This document shows, one piece after another, positions 25,037 through 34,540 of a DNA stretch of 64,000 nt (position 1 is the first letter of the stretch; every line of letters starts with the position of its first letter). A model generated the notes under the pieces. The model saw only the letters and a program-made list of their open reading frames with translations. It did no database searches and had not been told where the DNA came from. The DNA is from Enteractinococcus helveticum (GTDB taxonomy: Bacteria; Actinomycetota; Actinomycetes; Actinomycetales; Micrococcaceae). A program made the position numbers and the translations under genes. The stretch is taken from NCBI RefSeq assembly GCF_001657475.1, contig NZ_LXEY01000022.1, forward strand, positions 372,001 through 436,000, given 5' to 3'.

Positions 25037-26655
25037 TTATTTGGTGACAAGGTAGTAGTCTGGCTGGTTTTGCCAGTTAACTTGTACACCTTCGATTCCT
25101 TGAGCCGCGATGGCGATAGCATCACGGTTCCACAGAGGAATGGCAGGCAGCTCTTCCAGCAGGATGGCCTGCGCTGCTGCAAGGTGCTCTGCACGGGTAG
25201 CTTCGTCTTCAGCGGCGGCTGCTTGGCGCAGTAGCTGGTCGAAGTCTGGGTTGGAGTAATCTCCGTCGTTAGCGCCTGCTCCGGTTCCAAAGATTGGGCC
25301 CAGGTAGTTGTAAACCGATGGGTAATCAGGCTGCCAGCCGGTACGGAAGGCAGTATCCAGTTCACGGTTGGTGATGAGCTCACGGAATTCGGCGAAGGCG
25401 GCAAACGCATTTGGTTCAGCGTCGATTTCGAGGTTTTCACGAATCTGGTTGGTGACTGCTTCCACCCATTCACGGTTTCCGGCACCATCAGCGTTGTATG
25501 AGAGTTGGAACGAACCGGTAAATTCACTGATTTCATCAGCTTGTGCCCACAGATCTTTGGCTTCTTCAGCATCGAATTCCAGTACTTCTGCACCTTCAAT
25601 GTTTTCAGTGAAGTCTGGCATCAGCGGGCTAGAGAAATCGGTGGAGGGAGTATAGGTGTCATCGAAAATGGTCGAAGTGATGGCCTCGCGATCAATGGCC
25701 TTGGAGATGGCCTGACGACGGAGTTGGCCTTCTTCATCTTCACCAAAGTGTTCCATGCTGCTTGGAATGGTGATGGTGCCGTTGACTGAGCCTGGTTCGG
25801 TGAAAGCCTGGATGCTCTCATCGTCCTGGAAGGTTGAGACAGCAGATGGTGGGACCTGGTCCATGATGTCCAAAACGCCAGACTGGACGTCGGTGTAGGC
25901 AGCATCTGGGTCAGTGTAAAACTTGAAGGTTAGGCCGTCATTTTGTGGAGTGCGGTTACCCTCGTAATCAGGGTGGTCGATAGGACTGCATCGACATCGT
26001 GGTTCCATTCATCCAGGACATAGGGACCATTAGAAACCGGTTTTTCGCCGAAGGCCTCCATGTCTTCAAAAGCAACTTCTGGCAGTGGGAAGTATGCGGA
26101 GTAGCCAAGTCGATCGGGGAAGTCTGCTGCGACTTCCTTTAGGGTGACCTCAAAAGTTAGGTCATCGATAACTTCCAGACCGCTCAGGGTTTCACCTTCG
26201 GTGCTGTTGCCCTCGTCATCGGTTCCTTCAATCGGGTTGAAGAAATATGCATTGAGCTGGGCGTTGTCTGGGTTCGCGCCGTAGTTCCAGGCATCAACGA
26301 ACGAATTTGCGGTGACAGGAGTGCCATCTGAGAAGGTCCAGCCGTCATTGAGCTTGATGGTCCAGGTCAAGTTGTCTTCAGATTCGATCGACTCAGCGAC
26401 CTCAAGCTCGGTGGAGCCATCGGTAGCATACGATACGAGGCCGGCAAAGATCGCATCGACGATGTGTCCGCCGCCGACTTCGTTCGTGTTCGTTGGGATC
26501 AGCGGGTTTTGTGGTTCAGTGCCATGGGCATTGATGACCATGTCGCCTTCAGCAGTGCCGCCGTCGGCATCGTCTCCTCCGCCGCCACAGGCAGTCAATG
26601 CCAGGGCTGCGACTGAAAGCGCTGCAACGTATTTGAGCATCCTTTTGGGTTGCAT
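25037..26655 (-). pseudogene. dppA: Peptide-binding lipoprotein (DppA/OppA type), frameshifted
   Basis: ATG 26655 (MQPKRMLKYVAALSVAALAL) begins a lipoprotein signal with lipobox LTAC; GGAG precedes it. Family-5 binding-protein features follow: NPLIPTNTNEVGGGHIVDAI, LNDGWTFSDGTPVTANSFVDAW and NGPYVLDEWNHDVDAV. At about 25979-25986 the frame breaks and continues in another frame with HPDYEGNRTPQNDGLTFKFY to the end PDYYLVTK. One extra base (reading VLIDHPDYEG) would restore a protein of about 540 residues. With no homopolymer at the break, a real mutation is as likely as a sequence error. If real, the importer lacks its own receptor. Confidence 0.85.
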
Positions 26656-26724
26656 ACGGGATCTCCGTTCAAGGGTAAGTGCAAGCAATTGATGTTGCGC
26701 TAGGTTTTGTCTCAACGCAACGCA

Positions 26725-26759
26725 TGATTCACATTACTTGAAAGCAGGGTGATTCACAT
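26725..26759. repeat. Direct repeat upstream of the peptide-transporter operon
   Basis: TGATTCACAT occurs at 26725-26734 and again at 26750-26759, a 25-bp period, 70-105 bp before the dppA start. It may be a regulator site. The rest of 26656-26903 holds the dppA promoter region but no clear -35/-10 pair was identified. Confidence 0.35.
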
Positions 26760-26903
26760 CTCAGAGTTTACGCCACTATGAACAAAATGTAACCATTGGC
26801 GCCGTTCGGCGAAGCAGAAGCGAGCGAAATCCGTCCCTAAGCTGTCATCTACACGTAACTGAAAGTATCGCGTATCTTCATAAAGCCAGAGAATTTGAGC
26901 TGG

Positions 26904-27653
26904 TTAGAGCACTGAATCGGGTACCGAAAGTTTTTCTACGGGCCAATCGCGGGACACTGTGGCGTCTGGATCTTTTCGGCGCAAAAATTGTTCGAAGCTG
27001 GCAGCCTGGGCCGCTTTCCAGCGGATCTGTTGATTGAAAATCGTCTCAAGCGGGGTATCAAAATGCCCGGGGTATTTGGCCACGATTGCTTGTGCTACTT
27101 GCGCGGCGGCTACCGAGTCCGCCAAGGAAGTATGAGCCTGATCAAGCGTCACATCGTAGAGTTCGCTGACTGCTTCGAGGGTGCGTTTTCCCTTGCGGTA
27201 CGTGTCGACGTGTTTATCTAAGATGTACGGATCAACAACGCCGGCCACTGCGAAATCGCCCATGTCGCGTCGCGCCATTTCCGCACTAAGTACGGTGAAG
27301 TCATACACTCCGTTGTAGGCAACGATAGGAACGCGGTGATACATAAAATCCCTTAGCGTCGCAACGATTTCCCCTAACCCTCTGGCGGCGTCCATACCGT
27401 GCTCGCGAGCGTAGTCAGTGCTGATGCCGTGGACGGCAGCGGCTTCCGCCGGGATTTCTACCCCGGGATTTACCAGCCACTCGGAATGAGCGCGCACACT
27501 GCCTGCAGGATCCAGCAGCACGATGGAGGCCGTGACGATGCGCGCGGTATGAGGATTCTTCCCGGTGGTTTCAAGGTCAAACCCCAGCAATGTCCCGGTG
27601 TGCCAGGGTTCATCCGGCCCAGGGATGGATAATATGCTTGCCGCAGTCGTCAT
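26904..27653 (-). CDS. DEDDh-type 3'-5' exonuclease (DnaQ/epsilon-like)
   Basis: 249 residues. Exo I is GFDLETTGKNP (Asp, Glu), Exo II is VAYNGVYDFTVL (Asp), and Exo III is HTSLADSVAAAQ, with His and Asp five residues apart, so all four metal ligands and the catalytic His are present. The C-terminal 60 residues (NQQIRWKAAQAASFEQFLRR) are an extension common in actinobacterial stand-alone epsilon homologues. Probably a DNA-repair or proofreading nuclease. Divergent from adnA with about 100 bp between. Confidence 0.9.
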   Translation of the reverse strand: MTTAASILSIPGPDEPWHTGTLLGFDLETTGKNPHTARIVTASIVLLDPAGSVRAHSEWLVNPGVEIPAEAAAVHGISTDYAREHGMDAARGLGEIVATLRDFMYHRVPIVAYNGVYDFTVLSAEMARRDMGDFAVAGVVDPYILDKHVDTYRKGKRTLEAVSELYDVTLDQAHTSLADSVAAAQVAQAIVAKYPGHFDTPLETIFNQQIRWKAAQAASFEQFLRRKDPDATVSRDWPVEKLSVPDSVL

Positions 27654-27761
27654 GCTTCCAAAATACCTGCTTGTACGTCAGAACTGAACTGCCTGGGGAT
27701 TGCGAGCCGACGTGTGGATAAGGTTGACCCCTCCGGTAAGAAAAGTGGTTCAATGGAAGCC

Positions 27762-30700
27762 ATGGTGTCAACTCCGCGACTGCTTCGGCCTCGAAACCTC
27801 TACCGTCCTGCCCCAATACTCGACGCTGGCCAACATGAGGTGGTCAACCAACCCGCTGGACACGGCCCGCTGATGGTGCTGGGTGGGCCAGGCACCGGAA
27901 AAACCACCACGGCTGTCGAATACGCCGTCTCAAAGATCACCTCGGGTGTTGCCACCAACGAGGTCTTGTTCTTGACGAATACCCGTACCGGGGCGGCACA
28001 GCTTCGCGACTATCTCACGGCACGTCTTAATTACGAATCAGTTGATTCACGTGCTGAGACACCGGTGCGCTCGTTTTCCTCATATGCTTTTGACCTGATT
28101 CACAGGATACGAGAAGCAGAAGGTGCCACTCCGCGCCTGCTGGCCGGTGCCGAACAGGACCGGCTGATTGCGGAACTGATCGAAGGCTACGTCACGGATC
28201 CACAGCTGACTATCGAATGGCCAGACAGTTTGAAACAGGCCGTGGGTCTGCGTGGATTGCGCCACGAACTGCGCGAACTGATTGACCGATGTGCTGAATA
28301 CGGTATTGAACCCGGGGACCTCGAAGTCTTGGGCCGCACAAAAGGGCGTACTGAATGGGTTGCTGCTGCAACAATCTTGCAGGATTATCGCGATGTGTTG
28401 GACCTATCCGGTGCTGATGCCTATGACCCCTCAGGTTTGATCACCGCAGCGGTCAAGCTGTGGGAAGCCAATCCCGATTTCGCGGCTGTGGAAACACAAC
28501 GCATCAAACACATCATTATTGATGACTTCCAAGATGCCACCCCAGCCATCCACCGGCTGATCCAACTTATCGGAGCCAACCGGGATGTCCTCATCACCGT
28601 CAACCCAGACACCACCGTCCAAGGATTCCGCGGTGCCCGCCCACAAGCATTAGTGAATTGGCCAGAGATATTAGCCCCTGATGCCACCACCGTGACCTTA
28701 GAGAAGGGATATCGGCTCGGTTCATCACTGCACGGCGCCTATCAGCGGACTGTGGGACGAATCCCTGCCATCGGTGGCCTGCCGGATGCCCGATCACATC
28801 TCAGCGCGGCAGCTCATGACGACGCCGTCACAGTTCACCGATTGGCATCACCGGTCCAAGAGCACCTGTTTATCGTCCAACAGATTTTGGAATTGCACCA
28901 CCGACATGGCGTTGCATTTGAAGACGTGGCAGTTCTTGCTCGCACCTCTGCCAAAGTCGCTGAGGTCGCTACCGCGCTTGAAACCGAAGCGATTCCAGTG
29001 GTTCGGTCGATTTCCGAAGTCATGCTCAACCAGCAACCGGCCGCAGCGCCCTTACTCGTGCTCACCGCAGCAGCGGATGCCGTTGCACACGGCGGTGCCG
29101 AAACCGCCACCGGACTAGAGCCTGCAGACTTACATTGGTTGATCACCGGACGCTATGGCACCTCTACGCCGGTGGAGCTGCGCAATCTACGTCGTCGTCT
29201 TCTGGCAGTGGAACGCGACGCCGGTGGCACCCGTGATTCCACACACCTGCTTGATCTATTGGTGTCCGACACTGATCGGGCCTTCGAACTTCTTGCACTG
29301 GACGCTGATCAGCGTATGCCGCGGTATGCAGCCGGGGCAGTACGCATCGGGCGCATGCTGGCGGCCATGGTCAAAGCGACCATCGAAGAGCAGGCCTCTG
29401 CTGAAATGGTGTTGTGGGCAGGGTGGGAGACTGCCCTACCAGATGTCGGCGACGTGTGGGAACAGCAAGCGTTATCTGATGATCCAAACGCATCGGTTCG
29501 TGCCAACCGCGACCTTGATACGGCTGTAGCGCTTTTTGAAGCAGCTGAACGTTATGTCGTGCAGTTCCCGGGTCAGACCGCCCTTGGTTTCACCCAGTAT
29601 TTAGCAGAACAAGATCTGCCTATGGATACCCTCTCGGCACGTGCCGGTCAGTCAGGGGTTTCTGTCCTGACACCAACGACAGCAGCCGGACGTGACTGGG
29701 ACACCGTGTTTGTCGTCGGGGTTCAAGAAGGCGTTTGGCCGAATACACGATTGCGGGGGCAGCTATTGCACACCCAAGAGCTTGTCGAAGAAGTCACTGG
29801 CACCGCCGGACAACAGCTGATTAACGAGCGCATCGCTCAGGTACGTCACGATGAGCTGCGGACTTTTGCTGCGGCAATATCACGGGCCTCCCGTCGGCTG
29901 ATTGGTACCGCTGTTGCCGACGCGGATCACCAGCCGTCGATGTTCATTGATCGTCTTGACCCGTGGAAACCTACCGACGATGAACCCGTACGTCCATACA
30001 CAACGGTAGCGACCCCGCTCACGGCTGACGGCTTGGTGATCCACCTGCGCCGGACCTTGGAAGAGACCGAACGAAACCTCCTCAGTACTGTCGACCCCGT
30101 CGAGGCAGAAGCGCTTGAAACCCGTGGCGATCAGGCCGCCAATGCGCTCGCAGTACTAGCCGATGGTGGGATTGGCACCGCTGAACCAGGCCATTGGTGG
30201 GGACTAGTCGACCTATCAACGACCGCACCAATTCATGGTGTCGATGAACACGGCGTTCCCAACCGAGTGCGCCTGTCGCCATCAACGGTGGAGACCGCCG
30301 TTGAGTCGCCGTTGCAATGGTTCATCTATCAAATCTCCACCGCTGGAACCCACCCTGCTGCAGCAACCGGAACCTTTATCCACGCGATCGCTGAGAAGTT
30401 CCCAGATGCCTCCGTGGCCGATATGTTTGCAGAACTCAAAGAAAAGTTCCCCGTGCTTGCGGCCGAGGCTGGAATTGCCCCCGGCTGGGAATACGACGCC
30501 CTATATGCTAAAGCACAACGCACCTTGGAGTATTACTATGAGTATGTCTCCGGTATGCGGGCAGGTTATCAGACCGGTCGGGGCAAGACCGCTGAAGCCT
30601 TTGGCCCCCGCCAACTCGTTGACACTGAGCATCGTGTGACTGTGGACATGGACTTTGACGAGGTTCAGGTTCAACTCAACGGTATTATTGATCGGGTCGA

Positions 30701-31082
30701 AGTCGACGCCCAGGGCCGCCCTTACGTCGTTGATCTGAAAACCGGTGCCTCGCAGGTTACGGGTGCTCGCCTGGCACGACTGCCGCAATTGGGTGTCTAT
30801 CAGGCCATGGTCAAAGCTGGTGCGCTGCAAGATATCGTGCCGAGTCGTCAACCCGCAGGTGCAGCGCTGGTTCAACTGGGCACAACGAATAAGTCTGTCA
30901 ATATTCAGCCCCAAGCCCCGTTGGATGACGGTATGACCTGGGCTGAACAAGACATTGCCGATGCCGCCCGCTGGGTGCAAGGGCCATACTTCTATACAGT
31001 GCACGATGCTGATGACTGCAAGCTGACCACACTGTGCCCCATCTGTAAGGAAGGACAACAGGTAACCGAATGGCTGATCTAA
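27762..31082 (+). CDS. adnA: AdnA-like helicase-nuclease subunit
   Basis: About 1106 residues: UvrD-like motor with Walker A LGGPGTGKTTTAV (near 40-50), DDFQDATPAIHR and TTVQGFRGARP, then a C-terminal RecB-type nuclease with DLKTGASQVTGARLARLPQLGVYQ. AdnAB resects double-strand breaks in mycobacteria. The motor motifs are less canonical than in the partner, fitting AdnA as the weaker motor. Three C-terminal cysteines (CKLTTLCPIC) remain of an iron-sulfur motif, but the usual upstream Cys is Ser (VESPLQWF). Start is uncertain among ATG 27753, ATG 27762 and GTG 27765. Overlaps adnB by 13 bases. Order adnA-adnB-nudC-uvrD2 matches mycobacteria as I recall. Confidence 0.85.
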   Translation: MVSTPRLLRPRNLYRPAPILDAGQHEVVNQPAGHGPLMVLGGPGTGKTTTAVEYAVSKITSGVATNEVLFLTNTRTGAAQLRDYLTARLNYESVDSRAETPVRSFSSYAFDLIHRIREAEGATPRLLAGAEQDRLIAELIEGYVTDPQLTIEWPDSLKQAVGLRGLRHELRELIDRCAEYGIEPGDLEVLGRTKGRTEWVAAATILQDYRDVLDLSGADAYDPSGLITAAVKLWEANPDFAAVETQRIKHIIIDDFQDATPAIHRLIQLIGANRDVLITVNPDTTVQGFRGARPQALVNWPEILAPDATTVTLEKGYRLGSSLHGAYQRTVGRIPAIGGLPDARSHLSAAAHDDAVTVHRLASPVQEHLFIVQQILELHHRHGVAFEDVAVLARTSAKVAEVATALETEAIPVVRSISEVMLNQQPAAAPLLVLTAAADAVAHGGAETATGLEPADLHWLITGRYGTSTPVELRNLRRRLLAVERDAGGTRDSTHLLDLLVSDTDRAFELLALDADQRMPRYAAGAVRIGRMLAAMVKATIEEQASAEMVLWAGWETALPDVGDVWEQQALSDDPNASVRANRDLDTAVALFEAAERYVVQFPGQTALGFTQYLAEQDLPMDTLSARAGQSGVSVLTPTTAAGRDWDTVFVVGVQEGVWPNTRLRGQLLHTQELVEEVTGTAGQQLINERIAQVRHDELRTFAAAISRASRRLIGTAVADADHQPSMFIDRLDPWKPTDDEPVRPYTTVATPLTADGLVIHLRRTLEETERNLLSTVDPVEAEALETRGDQAANALAVLADGGIGTAEPGHWWGLVDLSTTAPIHGVDEHGVPNRVRLSPSTVETAVESPLQWFIYQISTAGTHPAAATGTFIHAIAEKFPDASVADMFAELKEKFPVLAAEAGIAPGWEYDALYAKAQRTLEYYYEYVSGMRAGYQTGRGKTAEAFGPRQLVDTEHRVTVDMDFDEVQVQLNGIIDRVEVDAQGRPYVVDLKTGASQVTGARLARLPQLGVYQAMVKAGALQDIVPSRQPAGAALVQLGTTNKSVNIQPQAPLDDGMTWAEQDIADAARWVQGPYFYTVHDADDCKLTTLCPICKEGQQVTEWLI

Positions 31083-34000
31083 CGTGGGGACATGCACCGC
31101 GCTACACCGCACGCGAGCTGACGGATCTGCTCGAAGACCACAAACCCGCCGACAAACGCCTGTATCCAACGGACGAGCAAACCGCGATCATTGAGGCTGG
31201 ACCAGATCCGCTATTGGTTGTGGCGGGTGCAGGCTCTGGCAAGACGCACACGATGACTGACCGAGTCATTTGGTTGATCGCCAACGGTTATGTTCGGCCC
31301 GAAGAGGTCCTGGGGGTGACCTTCACCCGCAAAGCAGCCGGTGAACTGGAAACTCGCATCAACACTGCCATTGAACGGTTGGCTGCACGTGAAGACATCG
31401 AGTTGGACTTCGATACCACCGACATCGGTCAAGCCACTGTGACCACGTACCACTCCTATGCCAATACTTTGGTCGCCGACCATGGGCTACGAATCGGGGT
31501 CGAACCGGATTCTCGACTTATCGGGGAAGCCGAGACTCACCAACTGATCACCGAAGTCGTTCGGGAACACGACGCCGATATTGACCTCTCGGATGTTGAC
31601 TCTGAAGATTTAGCTACCAGTATTGCCGCCGGCGTGCGCGACAGGCCGTTGTCCTCGACGATTAAAGCTGTTTCCAAACTGGCCGGTGACTGCGCGGAGC
31701 ACCTCGTAGAACCAGGCCAAGTCAAACAGGCTCTGGCAGAGATGTTCACTTTCGGGCAGGGGCTGCCCGAAGGCAAATCCACCGCTAGCACCAACTCGAT
31801 CTTCACCAGCCTGAAGCTTCGCAGCAAAATCGCCGACATGGTCACCGATTACCTTGAGCTCAAAAAGGCCAGTAACGTCATGGACTACGGCGATCTCGTG
31901 CGCTATGCCGCCTTGATCGCCACCCAGTTACCCGAAGTGCGGGCCATCGAACGTGAAAAATATAAGATCGTCCTCCTGGACGAATTCCAGGACACCTCGC
32001 ATGCCCAGCTCAAGCTGTTCTCATACCTGTTCGGCCGCGCCGACGGTACCCAATCTTCGCACTCAGTGACTGCAGTTGGCGACCCGAACCAATCGATTTA
32101 TGGATTCCGTGGTGCATCGGCAGGACAGCTATTTTCATTCGTTGAAGAATTTGGCGCCCAACAACTGGTTCTCACTACCGCATGGCGGAATAGCCGTGGA
32201 ATCTTGGACATGGCTAACCATGTAGCACAACCCTTACGTGAAGAAGCCGACACCGGCCATATCATTCCTGAACTCCAAGCCAGACCAGGGGCAGGAACCG
32301 GAACCGTGGAGCTGAACTGGTTTGGCTCGGCTGATGAAGAAGCCAGTGATCTGGCCAAGCGCATCCAAGAGCTCGACGTCGTCGATGGCACGACCACTGC
32401 TGCTATTTTGTGCCGTACGAAAAAACAATTCGACCCCCTGATCGAAGCACTCGAAGCCCGTAGCATCTCTTATGAGGTAGTTGGCCTAGCCGGGCTCTTG
32501 ACGATTCCCGAGGTCATCGAGATCGTTGCGATCCTGAAAGTTTTGGCCGAACCCCAAGAATCCGATGGCCTACTGCGATTGCTAACGAATGCTCGCTGGC
32601 GCATAGGTCCTGAGGATCTGTGGGTCCTGAACCAGTTCGCACGAACCCTGGAATATCAGACGCGCAATGATCCGCTGGATGCTGACACCTCAGCGCTTGA
32701 AGATATCGATCATCCCTCTATGGTCAGTGCCTTGCTGCGCTTGCCCAAGGACAACTGGGTCAGTAGCCGAGGCCAAACGTTCAGCGAAGATGGTTTCCAA
32801 CGACTCCACACAGTTCGGCTGTTGATCAGTGACCTGATGCGTCAAATTCACTTGCCCATCCCAACCCTGATTCGTCACATCGAAAACATCACGGGTCTAG
32901 GGGTCGAAGTCGGGGTTCGCCCCGGTCATCAGTCCGTTGAAGCACGACGCTATTTGGATGAGTTTTTGCGCATCGCCGAAAGCTTCCAAGCCTCGGCGGA
33001 CCAAACCCGGACCCTGGACCTCATCACATTCCTCACGTGGCTTGAAACCGCCGCTGAAGAAGAAGACGGGCTGGACATGCCACCCGAACAGCCCAAACCC
33101 GGTGCGGTTCAAATCATGACCATGCACGCTTCAAAGGGCTTGGAATGGGATGCCGTATTTGTTCCAGGGCTGACGCAAAATACTTTCCCTGGTAATAAAG
33201 TGGATCTGTGGACCAGCACCAGTCGAGGCGATCTGCCTTGGCCATTGCGGGGAGACTGCGCCACCCTTCCGTCATGGGATCAACAATTTGCCGGTGACCG
33301 CCGCGAGTGGGCAGGACTATCCGGGGTGGACACACTCACAGCAAAGATGGCCGATGAGCTGTCCGAAACGCATGGCCGTGAGGTGCTGAGTCTCAAACAA
33401 AAGGTCCAACGCCACGAGTTGGAAGAAGCACGTCGCCTTGCGTATGTGGCATTTACCCGAGCCAAAGATCTCTTGTGGGTCTCTGGCTCATATTGGGAGG
33501 GTACGTCGAGCCGTCCTCAAACGATGTCTGTCTTTTTGGAAGAGATGGTGGCCTACGACGAGCATTATGGCCTCAACCAGAAAGCTCACTGGGCCGAAGA
33601 ATTCCCGGAAGAAAATCCTCGCCGGGCTAAGGCACTGGTAGCCCAGTGGCCTTTCGATCCGCTTGATGGGCCGGTGCATTTTCAAGTGGAGGCCCGCGAC
33701 GACGGCAGACTGCCGGAACCAACACAAGCTTCCATCCAGGTGCGTAGAAGCCACCCACGTAGAGAAGTTTTGACTCGTGCCGCGCAGCGCGTTCGGCATG
33801 CCACCGGGGCGCCCATCCAGCTCGACGAGGATCTGGCCCAACGCATTGATTGGGTGTTGGACCGAGCAAATATGCCGGTCACCCACGACGTCCCGATGCC
33901 AGAACACATTTCTACTAGTCGCTTTGTTGAACTGGCACATAATCCGGATGCGGTGGCACGTCAGATTCGTCGACCTATGCCGCAGCGTCCGACTGCTGCT

Positions 34001-34540
34001 GCACGAGAAGGCACACTTGTCCACGAATGGATTGAGCACTTCTACACCAAGAACCGGCCTGGGCTGACGCCGATGCTGGATATTGAAGATACCGAAGTCT
34101 TAGTGGATGCCGAATGGGATGAAGTCACCGGTCTTGCTGAGCTGCGCGAAAAATTCGAAGTCTCAGATTGGGCGGAAAAAGCACCTGTCATGATTGAGGC
34201 CGCGGTGGAAACCTCTGTTGCTGGGTTGACGTTGCGTGGGCGTATTGACGCAGTGTTTCGTCATGGGGGAGACCCAAATATCGAATTTGATCCCGAAGCG
34301 CGGTGGGAGCTGGTGGATTGGAAGACAGGGCGTGTCCCAAGCGACGCGGAAATGCCGCACCGCAGTCTCCAGCTGGCGATTTACCGGCTTGCATGGTCGC
34401 GTCTGCACGGCATTCCGCTGGAGAATATCACTGGAAAATTTGTGTACTTAGCTCACGGGGTTGAAAAGACGCCTCAAGACTTTGCTAGCGCAGCCCAACT
34501 GGAGAAATTACTGGCTGCTGCATTTGGTGACGAGGACTAA
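31070..34540 (+). CDS. adnB: AdnB-like helicase-nuclease subunit
   Basis: 1156 residues, canonical UvrD/PcrA motor: DEQTAIIEAGPDPLLVVAGAGSGKTHTM, VTFTRKAAGELETRI, LLDEFQDTSHAQLKL, VGDPNQSIYGFRGAS, TAWRNSRGILDMAN, IMTMHASKGLEWDAVFVPGL and YVAFTRAKDLLWVSGS. A C-terminal PD-(D/E)XK nuclease follows (GTLVHEWIEHFY, LRGRIDAVF, ELVDWKTGRVP, SLQLAIYRLAW). All helicase and nuclease catalytic residues appear intact. Works with AdnA in end resection. Its TAA interlocks with the stop of the convergent gene (shared CTAA). Confidence 0.93.
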   Translation: MADLTWGHAPRYTARELTDLLEDHKPADKRLYPTDEQTAIIEAGPDPLLVVAGAGSGKTHTMTDRVIWLIANGYVRPEEVLGVTFTRKAAGELETRINTAIERLAAREDIELDFDTTDIGQATVTTYHSYANTLVADHGLRIGVEPDSRLIGEAETHQLITEVVREHDADIDLSDVDSEDLATSIAAGVRDRPLSSTIKAVSKLAGDCAEHLVEPGQVKQALAEMFTFGQGLPEGKSTASTNSIFTSLKLRSKIADMVTDYLELKKASNVMDYGDLVRYAALIATQLPEVRAIEREKYKIVLLDEFQDTSHAQLKLFSYLFGRADGTQSSHSVTAVGDPNQSIYGFRGASAGQLFSFVEEFGAQQLVLTTAWRNSRGILDMANHVAQPLREEADTGHIIPELQARPGAGTGTVELNWFGSADEEASDLAKRIQELDVVDGTTTAAILCRTKKQFDPLIEALEARSISYEVVGLAGLLTIPEVIEIVAILKVLAEPQESDGLLRLLTNARWRIGPEDLWVLNQFARTLEYQTRNDPLDADTSALEDIDHPSMVSALLRLPKDNWVSSRGQTFSEDGFQRLHTVRLLISDLMRQIHLPIPTLIRHIENITGLGVEVGVRPGHQSVEARRYLDEFLRIAESFQASADQTRTLDLITFLTWLETAAEEEDGLDMPPEQPKPGAVQIMTMHASKGLEWDAVFVPGLTQNTFPGNKVDLWTSTSRGDLPWPLRGDCATLPSWDQQFAGDRREWAGLSGVDTLTAKMADELSETHGREVLSLKQKVQRHELEEARRLAYVAFTRAKDLLWVSGSYWEGTSSRPQTMSVFLEEMVAYDEHYGLNQKAHWAEEFPEENPRRAKALVAQWPFDPLDGPVHFQVEARDDGRLPEPTQASIQVRRSHPRREVLTRAAQRVRHATGAPIQLDEDLAQRIDWVLDRANMPVTHDVPMPEHISTSRFVELAHNPDAVARQIRRPMPQRPTAAAREGTLVHEWIEHFYTKNRPGLTPMLDIEDTEVLVDAEWDEVTGLAELREKFEVSDWAEKAPVMIEAAVETSVAGLTLRGRIDAVFRHGGDPNIEFDPEARWELVDWKTGRVPSDAEMPHRSLQLAIYRLAWSRLHGIPLENITGKFVYLAHGVEKTPQDFASAAQLEKLLAAAFGDED

